Assembly (NCBI GenBank): GCA_014526335.1
Contig: JACTAT010000004.1
Location: 3,005,459 to 3,069,458, forward strand
Length of the DNA stretch: 64,000 bases
Source: Chrysaora quinquecirrha
Taxonomy: Eukaryota > Cnidaria > Scyphozoa > Semaeostomeae > Pelagiidae
Direction of reading: 5' to 3'
The notes under the pieces were generated by a model. That model searched no databases. It worked only from the letters and a program-made list of their open reading frames with translations, and was not told the origin of the DNA. Shown here piece after piece: positions 57,528-64,000 of the stretch. The position numbers were made by a program, and so were the translations under genes. Each line of letters begins with the position of its first letter. Within the stretch, counting starts at the first letter, position 1.

Positions 57528-60500
57528 CTAAATAGAGAATCAGAAAGATGCAATATTTTTGAATATCTTATAAAGCTTGAAGGTGCTGTGGCATCGTGGT
57601 GTAATCCAGTTGAGTCGTGGTGTCAGAAGCTCAATGTGGTCAGCGTTCAAGCCTAGCCACGGTATCGTCACGGCCAGGGTCGATGTCTCGATTAGTTAAC
57701 CTACTACTGAGATCCTAGCGACTGGCGCTAAAACACCATTTCACCTTCACCTTCACCTTCACCTTTACTCTACTCCGTACTAGAGCGGGAGAGATGGCCC
57801 GCTTAATCTCCGGACCGAGGAGGTTCCAGACTACAGCACCACGATAGGAAAATGCTTTCTGGCCATTACATGTTTTCATAAATGGAACATGAATGTCTGT
57901 GTTGGTGTTGCGCAGATTTTTAAAACAGCGAGTCGATTTCATCGTGAAAAGTTCAGACAGATATCTATATTTTCTTGCGTCCATATTTTTGTGCGCATAT
58001 GCTGATTATCTTTTTTATTTTTCCTTCTTTCCAATTATCTGCATTGAGAAACAATTTCTGTTATTTCCACCTGTTTTCATACTGAGCGAAACCAATCCAA
58101 AATCGAAGAGATTTGCTCAAGAAACAACAGAAACAGTTTGTTAAAGACCCTATTATCAGAAGGCCCGGGTTGCCCAATTCGCTATCACTCCCGGTTCACT
58201 GTCCTATGCACAGTTAAGGAGCAAGGGCTGATCCCTGAAGTCCTCTATTTGGATTTCCAGCGAGCAATTTCAATTTTGCATTTCTTTAAATTAAGAAGCA
58301 ATGCGAATAGCGAATAATTCAGCAAAACATGGCAAACCTTCGTTTTGTTAAGGATTCTAGGTGATTTTCTTGGTATGGATATCTAATGTGTTGTATGGAA
58401 ACATTTTACAATGAAGAAAATACACTTACATAACCGAAGATTAGAAAAGGGAGCAAGAAACCAAGTCCTCTGAACATCCAAGATCTGAAACCCTCTGAAA
58501 AAGGAAAGAATTACATTAATATACTAAATAACAAATGCTAGATTTTAGAACCTACTTATGACCACACCTGGGAAAGGTTTGTGACTCATGGAAATTGGGT
58601 CATTAATTGTTTTTATCATTTGTGTTAATATCTAGAAAAATCTTATGTTGGCGAAACCAGCCGCCAACTCTCCACTCGAATCCGAAAGATTTAGTTACAA
58701 ATAAGACTTCACATACTTTCAAGCATCTTGAAGATTCGGACATTTACCATCTGTCATATCCTGCACACAAGATTGCTTTTTCAGTTTTGGACACCGCCCA
58801 AACCTTCCTAAACAATTGGATTTCCAACAGCAAACAGGACGGATGTGTTGCTGAATAACTGCCACATAAGAAACATGTGTTGGCCTAACCCGTGTTATAA
58901 TGGGGATATCTGTCGTCAAACAGGCACAAGCTTCGAATGCGACTGTCGTACAACACTGGTTAAGTTAGATTTGAGATTTTTAACGATGCCATCCATATTT
59001 AGGATCAGTAACGGTAGCGTGCTCTATATAGGGTAACAAACCCTCTATTATGGGTAATTATAGGCCTAATACGAGATTGATGAGATATTCTTAGTCTATT
59101 TTACTCAAAACTGAACAACGAACATCTTTGATGCAATATTATCTTTAATCTAAAAAGTTGCATAATATACACTTCCTACTACTTTGCCCTTGGCACTTAA
59201 TTTTTTGTAAGAAACTTCGCCCTAACACTTTTAGTAGAGTTTGGGTATAATTATTAAAGTAAATGTTTCTCACAGAGTTTCTTATCAAAAATTTGAAAGT
59301 TGTGATAAAAGCGGAAACATTATCAGGCATACTTAAAACTTTCTTCATCCGACACTCCTCAGAGTATAAACGTCAGAAACAGACCGAAACATTTGGATGG
59401 GGCAGTATTGTACCCAGATGAGGCTCGAAATACACCAGTCAGAAAAATGAAGCTGGGTTGGTATTGTTTCTTGACGCCAATCAGCTCACGCGATACAGTG
59501 AGATGCAAAAATTATTTTCCTTCATTGATCGAAAGTTTGATTTCAGGCGAAATAGAAATGGAGGGTCTATTTCTGTCAGGTTACGTTAGCCACAAGGCCG
59601 GCCATTATAATCAGGTCAAGGGGTTGAAGAGAAAGTGTTTTGCTCTTTCAAAAAGTTTTACTCCACCAATTGTTTGAATAAAATTTTCTTCATCAATTCA
59701 ATGAAAGGAGTAAAAAATTACTTTACCCTTGCACCTATTTTGGTAATGAAAGGTGTAATTAATTCCTTTTAAAGGCCAGAAGCGTGGGCATTTTACTGAG
59801 TGTTCCTTTTAATATCAATATTTTAGGTAATAAAAGTACGATATATAAGATAAAAGGTCGGACGCAAATAATGAAAACAAGAATTCTGAACTAAATACAG
59901 TTGACATCCGCTATCTCGAACCCCGTTATCTCGAACATTCGCTGTCTCGAACAAATTCCAGTTTCCCTTGAGAGTTCGAGATAGCGGATGTCAACTGCAA
60001 ACTTCAGATTTCCTAAAAATACTCCTAATATAACCTTAAAGCACACTGTGTGTGAGTGTGTCACTGAGGCCTTTCAGACACACTCTGATAATGACACAAG
60101 TCTGAAAGGCCTTAGTGTGTTTTAAGATTATATTAAGAGTATTTAAAAAAACCTGAAGTTTATTTAGTTCAGAATTCTTGTTCTCATTATTTGCGTTCGA
60201 CCTTTTATCTTTAATATCAAAAAACGAATCTGGTTTTGCGATAGAACATAACCTTGTGCTCATTGTATTTTTGTTACCCCACCAATATAACTAATGTTTT
60301 TTAGTTACCCCAAAATTTTCTTTTCAGTCCCATTCACCATCCCGATCCTTAAGTAGAAAACAGATCAGTGCAATAAGGAATTTTTAGGAACAATTTGTTC
60401 TATATACGCACCGACAGTTGTGTCCATGGTTGTGCTAAATCCAAGCGCACGCAATCGATACAAAACACCACTTTGGTAGTAATATTGAAGAAACTGAACA

Positions 60501-62270
60501 AAACCTGGAATGGTTAATGATAATTAAGGTGTATAAACGGACTCTATCTTAAATAAAATGGATTTACATTTGTCATGAGAAACCTAGATAAACTAAAACT
60601 TATATGATGAAAGGTTTCACAGACAATGAAATTGATGTTAAACGAGCGAAAATTCAGAGCAAAAGATCAAAGAAACTTACTAAGATAAAGTGAGAAATAG
60701 TAGAACTGACTCCGAAATAATTGGTACGTGGTGCTTTCTGGCCTAAAAAAGATGAAACAAGTTCAAACAAGACAGGGCTTCTTTTAAGGGGAAGAAACTA
60801 GGCAGACCAAAATTCCAAAAGCTGACTGACTGTTCTATCTTTTGCTTTATCCTTGACTTGGCGTACCGTCAACCGGGGTGACTTCGGACACTTTTTGGTA
60901 TATTTCTATGAATATTACAAAAACTAATCATATAATTCTTTTAACTCAAATATGAAAAGCGGTGTCTGTTATTTCCTCGATCTTATCTCCCACCGCGGTA
61001 ATTGAAGATAAAATCGCCCGAAGTCACCCCGTCTACTCTGGGGTGACTTCGGTCAGACGTAATGTTTTGCAATTGAAAAAATCAAGACATATTTCGAAGA
61101 TGAAAAAAGCTACAAAAAGTTTATAAAAAGAAATTTTGTAGAAGGTTCCATCTGTTCGTGAAGAAAGACATCAAAACAAATTCGCTCCATTTAGGCCCAT
61201 TGCAATAAATTTGCAAGCCGGTTCTTTGAGAGTATCTGGACTGAGTTAATAAATTTCCAGTCAAAGCAAGAGTTTCACCTTCAAACAACTTTATAAAACT
61301 TAATTCACGATTTCTTAATCTTCTCAAGCGCCATCACAAAACAAAAAGCAGAAACAATATTTTCGTCCGAAGTCACCCAGGAGTCCGAAGTCACCGCGGT
61401 TGACGGTATGCATTAATGCACCAAGGCCGTCATGCTAAAAATTATTAAAAGACCAAAAGCTTATCTAAGGCCGATAAAGGCCGCATGAACTTTCTTTTTC
61501 GCATTTCCATGAACATACTGTATTGATGAAGGGTTTAAGCATCAGTAGGCGGTTGGAAGGTCGGCAAAAATTTTGAAAACAACTCCGGTTTGATACATAA
61601 GTTTATTATTTGTTATGACTGATAAGAAACATGAATATAGCAGTAAACAAAATCGCTTCAACGTGCAACGACTGGGCACCCAATGGTATAAATAGAACAA
61701 ATTTTCCAATGTACAAGCATAAATAGGTAGATAAGAAAAGACTCTCCTCAAACTCGTCCCCAAATCGAATTTCCTCGAATCTCAACCGTCAAATCGATTT
61801 TGGCCCTGGTACCTGCTACAAAATCTGCCAAAATACCGGCAAATTTGGCCTAGGCATAAAAGCAAAATGTAGATTCCGAAAGCAGATGTTCTTAGAAAGA
61901 CAATGCAAAGAATATCCTTGATAACTGTAAGTCAAGATACAATATCTCATGTAGCATCACTTTTTGGTTTTTATAGAAGTTTTTACATAGTTTTCGGCCT
62001 ATTTTGGTGTGAAATTTTGAAGAAACTGTGACGTCACTCAAAATTGCTATTGTTTGAACAGCCAATCGAATATGGACAGCGGAGTTTCACGTAGAGGCCT
62101 ATTCACCCTGGGGACGAGGTTGAGCTCTCCTCTGAGAATATGTATAGTATGCTGTAGTCCTATGGTAAAAATGATAACAACAGCGTATCACAAGCAAAAC
62201 TTACCATATCAAAAGAAACCCAGAAAGAAGAATCGACAAATAATGATGAAGAACCCACCAGCCTTTAATT
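57411..62270 (-). CDS. TMEM120-like: TMEM120 (TACAN) homologue, C-terminal five exons; partial
   Basis: A multi-pass membrane protein of the nuclear envelope/ER and plasma membrane. Family members bind coenzyme A and have been linked to adipogenesis and, disputedly, mechanosensing. Exons in order: 62270-62205 ([12 protein letters not shown]), 60742-60681 (Y-Q-L-F-R-S-Q-F), 60504-60412 ([21 protein letters not shown]), 58494-58430 ([17 protein letters not shown]), 57527-57411 (last TM helix and tail to TAA). Phases agree at every join. 5' exons (coiled coil and first TMs) are not in the window, at least up to 64,000. The segment that in homologues reads FWQLxNAxTLF...EWQ is absent. Confidence 0.9.
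57582..57764 (+). mobile_element. tRNA-derived SINE, copy 3
   Basis: Same family as 33,144-33,320, with ggtgctgtggcatcgtgg at the head, a decayed B box (gcgttcaagcc) and a longer (ttcacc)n tail. It lies tail-to-tail with a LINE fragment. Confidence 0.85.
57775..57984 (-). mobile_element. Non-LTR retrotransposon C-terminal fragment
   Basis: Frame [40 protein letters not shown]. The (Y)(S)YRGAxxWN motif marks the C-terminus of many LINE proteins. The frame then runs into the SINE tail. It is in the TMEM120-like intron where an exon seems to be missing. Confidence 0.8.
58430..58494 (-). CDS. TMEM120-like: TMEM120-like exon (penultimate visible)
   Basis: Between TTTTTCAG and [27 protein letters not shown], matching the VEGFxSWMWRGLTFLLPFLFFG block. 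Phase 1 in, 0 out. Confidence 0.93.
58640..58860 (+). mobile_element. Penelope-like GIY-YIG endonuclease fragment, frameshifted
   Basis: Frame 1 reads [15 protein letters not shown] and then stops. A second frame continues [12 protein letters not shown], then A-F-S-V-L-D-T-A. The succession YVGxTxRxLxxRIxxH...SHxFxHL...FxVLDxA resembles the GIY-YIG-type endonuclease region of Penelope-like elements. Truncated and inactive. Confidence 0.6.
58860..58965 (+). other. Partial EGF-like module, orphan
   Basis: The plus strand encodes [19 protein letters not shown], then G-T-S-F-E-C-D-C-R. The spacing C-x4-C-x5-C-x8-C-x-C fits the first five cysteines of an EGF domain; the sixth is missing. It lies on the strand opposite to the surrounding TMEM120-like gene, just after a Penelope-like fragment. 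It could be a gene remnant or a chance resemblance. Confidence 0.4.
59190..59455. repeat. Interspersed repeat H, longest copy
   Basis: Contains gacactcctcagagtataa, acgtcagaaacagaccgaaa, acccagatgaggctcgaa and caccagtcagaaaaatgaag. It shares its left part (tttctcacagagtttctta region) only loosely with the other copies. Confidence 0.6.
59852..60213. mobile_element. Foldback element interrupted by a pogo-like MITE
   Basis: Outer arms gataaaaggtcggacgcaaa and its inverted partner pair through aagaattctgaactaaata to a centre near 60,090 (ggcctttcagac / gtctgaaaggcc). The left arm contains the 59,898-59,998 MITE, which the right arm lacks, proving a later insertion. Confidence 0.82.
59898..59998. 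mobile_element. Pogo/Tigger-like MITE
   Basis: Begins cagttgacatccgctatctc, ends gagatagcggatgtcaactg, perfect ~26-bp TIRs, with internal gttatctcgaac and gctgtctcgaac repeats. About 100 bp. TA precedes it; the expected second TA reads CA. Confidence 0.8.
60412..60504 (-). CDS. TMEM120-like: TMEM120-like exon
   Basis: Between CCATTCCAG and [27 protein letters not shown], then T-T-M-D-T-T-V. The [13 protein letters not shown] motif is diagnostic of TMEM120. Phase 1 in, 1 out. Confidence 0.95.
60681..60742 (-). CDS. TMEM120-like: TMEM120-like exon
   Basis: Between ATCTTTTTTAG and [26 protein letters not shown], matching the MYQxFRxQFLxFSxYQS region. Phase 2 in, 1 out. Confidence 0.9.
60866..61406. 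mobile_element. Mariner-like MITE, TA-flanked
   Basis: Left end CCGTCAACCGGGGTGACTTC and right end (complement) CCGTCAACCGCGGTGACTTC, each bordered by TA. An internal palindrome cgaagtcacccc / ggggtgacttcg lies at 61,017-61,052. 541 bp, no transposase. In a TMEM120-like intron. Confidence 0.85.
61407..62204. other. TMEM120-like intron sequence, nothing recognised
   Basis: AT-rich, no convincing exon or element termini on either strand. Confidence 0.4.
62205..62270 (-). CDS. TMEM120-like: TMEM120-like exon (first visible)
   Basis: Between TTTCCTTACAG and [27 protein letters not shown]. The conserved (R)IKGWWVxHHY motif is the family's best-conserved core and in structures lines the CoA-binding cavity. 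Phase 2 in and out. The preceding exon is not found between here and 63,134. Confidence 0.93.
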
Positions 62271-62429
62271 CTGTAAGGAAAGAGACCAGAATCGACAAGA
62301 GGCGCATTTAGGTGAATGATGTGTTTGACATAAAAATATAAAATAAATTAAATAAATAGTAACCGTGATAAAGGACATAACCGTGAATGTAAACATCATC
62401 ATGGGGTAACATGGGGAGACAAGATATGA

Positions 62430-62890
62430 ATGTAAACACAAACATAAACAAAAAAACATAAAAAATGAACATAAACATAGACATAAACATAAACATGAAC
62501 ATAAAGATAAAAATTAACATAAATATAGACATTAACATAAACATAAACATAAACATAGACATAAAAATAAACATAAACAAAAACATAAAAATCAACATGA
62601 AAATAAACACAAACACAAAAATAGAGATAAGCATAAGCATAAACATAAACATTAACATTAACATAAACAGAGACATAAACAAAAACATAAAAATAAACAC
62701 GAAAATAAACACAAACACAAACATAAACAAAAACATAAACATAGACATAGATACAAACATAGACATAGACATGAACATAAACACAAACATAGACATAGAC
62801 ATAAACATAAACATAAACATAGCATAAAGATAAACAGAAACATAAACATAAACATAAACAAAACATAAACACAGACATAAACATCAACAC
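62430..62890 (+). repeat. (AAACAT)n/(AGACAT)n hexanucleotide array
   Basis: Second array of the kind seen at 31,070-31,925, here with agacat, aatata and aacac variants and without the fixed higher-order words. Long frames on both strands (M-F-M-F, N-I-N-I) are the repeat. Confidence 0.92.
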
Positions 62891-63134
62891 ATAAGTAAAC
62901 CTTGAAACACGAAAGGAAGTTTCAATCAATCAAAACGAAGTGATGCAAACAGAGTAGGTAATTTCATCAGAGCACAAACATAAATAAAACACTTAGGAAT
63001 ACGAGTCACAATGTATTTTCAAATATATCACAGATTTTAAGAAACGATAGCAACATTAATTTTGCAACTTAATCAAATTAACACAATTCTACATCTTACA
63101 TCTTACAACTACATCTTTCAACTGAATTTCATAC

Positions 63135-64000
63135 TCAGTTGCTCAAATAGAAAGAATTTCCATCTCGACTGTTTTCAAAATCATTCTCCGACCTGGATAA
63201 ATTTTCATTATAGTTAATATCTCCATAAACGTTTCGACTCACAGCCAGTCTTGCAAGGCGATAATAGTAGATCGCCCTAATGAAGAAATACAGAAGTACG
63301 ATAACAGTATAGCTTTCAAGGCCAAGAGATAACCAAATCGCGTTTAATGCGTTTACGAAATAATAGCAATAAACGTCAATGCTTCTATTGTAAGCTGAGG
63401 CGACAAAGCTGCATTTCCCGATATTCATGCTTAGTTGATCTTCTAAATGAGTGATAAACTGATCTACTACACCCAACGCCTTCTTCGCCGCTTCTTCAAT
63501 CGCTTCTTTCATTTTGTCGAGATAATCGCCGAAGCTATCCGCCGATTTCACAATATCCTTAACCTTATTAATGGCGTCTTTGGTCTTGCCAATCACGCCA
63601 TCCGCCGCTTTTGAAACGGTGTCTTTGGCGTTACTGGCGCCCCCGGCAGCTTTCTTTATTATATTTCCGGCGGCGGAGCCTATACCGCCTAAAAAGGCGG
63701 AAAATGAAGGGTCAATGGCGGCGACTGAATCCGATAACTGTGTCAAATTTTCGGCGAATTGTGTCCAGTTTAAACGCAGCAATGGCTCGGACAATTTCGA
63801 CGATTCGTTAATGTTGTTGTTGCTTTCAGTAAGATTGGTAATTGCCTCCATGAGAGGGGCTGTGTTCATTCCTGGGTAACTGTTCACATCAAATACACTG
63901 CCCAGATTTAAAAATTCTAACGGATTGGCCATTTCTTTGAGTTTTAGCATTTTCCGTATATCGAACACTTTATTAAGTTTCATCGCATTCCAGATTGTAG
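63135..64000 (-). CDS. PROM-like: Prominin-like pentaspan membrane protein, C-terminal part; open at window edge
   Basis: Prominins mark and shape membrane protrusions and bind cholesterol. The frame is open to the window edge (T-I-W-N-A-M-K-L-N-K-V-F-D-I reads through the first internal ATG at 63,983). The visible part is the end of the second large extracellular loop: N-glycosylation sites (N-L-T, N-E-S-S), an Ala/Lys-rich helical stretch, then H-L-E-D-Q-L, K-C-S-F-V-A-S-A-Y-N, D-V-Y-C-Y-Y-F-V-N-A-L-N-A-I-W-L-S-L-G, a TM helix and the short tail R-L-A-V-S-R-N-V-Y-G-D. The C-x-P/F-VA..DV..C.Y...LN.FWF/IWLSLG arrangement and the last TM match prominin C-termini. Stop at 63,135. The exon boundary is not visible. 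Confidence 0.78.
   Translation of the reverse strand, partial: TIWNAMKLNKVFDIRKMLKLKEMANPLEFLNLGSVFDVNSYPGMNTAPLMEAITNLTESNNNINESSKLSEPLLRLNWTQFAENLTQLSDSVAAIDPSFSAFLGGIGSAAGNIIKKAAGGASNAKDTVSKAADGVIGKTKDAINKVKDIVKSADSFGDYLDKMKEAIEEAAKKALGVVDQFITHLEDQLSMNIGKCSFVASAYNRSIDVYCYYFVNALNAIWLSLGLESYTVIVLLYFFIRAIYYYRLARLAVSRNVYGDINYNENLSRSENDFENSRDGNSFYLSN

Noticed and set aside
57150..57656. 168-codon plus-strand frame
   Set aside because: It runs across the right arm of a MITE, antisense of the last TMEM120 exon and a SINE; no coherent protein.
62308..62929. 170-176-codon frames rich in M, F, V and Y, and a plus-strand N-I-N-I frame
   Set aside because: Same cause: the second hexanucleotide array.
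1..64000. CRISPR-like arrays or prokaryotic operons
   Set aside because: Spliced genes, SINEs and animal protein families show a eukaryotic genome. The tandem repeats have no regularly spaced unique spacers.

Overview
This window is nuclear DNA from an intron-rich, non-vertebrate animal. All recognised host genes lie on the minus strand, are cut by many GT-AG introns, and are embedded in very dense small DNA transposons, SINEs and retroelement fragments. The phylum cannot be fixed from the sequence. The gene set (RIM-binding protein, a BACURD-type KCTD protein, TMEM120, a prominin-like protein) fits any cnidarian or invertebrate bilaterian.

Layout. 1-14,425 is a poor region. It holds a ~160-bp satellite, one or two orphan exon-like segments, a purine-rich minisatellite, then about 11 kb that is increasingly made of short homopolymer runs and is probably not faithful sequence. 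At about 14,425 normal sequence resumes abruptly. 15,727-43,598 is one large gene for RIM-BP, the presynaptic scaffold that links RIM and voltage-gated calcium channels through SH3 domains. I could place 27-28 coding exons whose phases agree from the start codon to the stop codon (about 2,120 residues). The order is a long N-terminal coiled coil, SH3-I, three FN3 domains, an acidic linker, SH3-II and SH3-III. 48,991-54,900 is a complete four-exon BACURD/KCTD10-13-TNFAIP1 homologue (287 aa), a CUL3 ubiquitin-ligase adaptor. 57,411-62,270 carries five C-terminal exons of a TMEM120 (TACAN) homologue; one conserved exon appears to be missing. 63,135-64,000 is the C-terminal part of a prominin-like pentaspan membrane protein. 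It sits on the same strand, between the visible TMEM120 exons and wherever the TMEM120 5' exons lie, so it is either nested or marks a broken TMEM120 copy.

Mobile DNA explains most intron length. At least five non-autonomous families have TIRs and TTA or TAA target duplications, as expected for PIF/Harbinger-type MITEs, and two of them share their outer ends. There are also TA-flanked mariner/pogo-like MITEs, several foldback elements, a tRNA-derived SINE (three copies, one nested in a MITE with a visible 6-bp target duplication), non-LTR retrotransposon 3' fragments and a Penelope-like endonuclease fragment. A ~3.1-kb element with ~440-bp inverted arms (about 44,436-47,547) holds a previously unlisted 93-codon ORF with a basic NLS-like segment and an acidic tail.

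Several elements sit within 10-20 bp of host splice sites (RIM-BP exons 4 and 12, BACURD exon 1), so transposon insertion is shaping exon edges here. No transposase, CRISPR array, rRNA or standalone tRNA gene was found.
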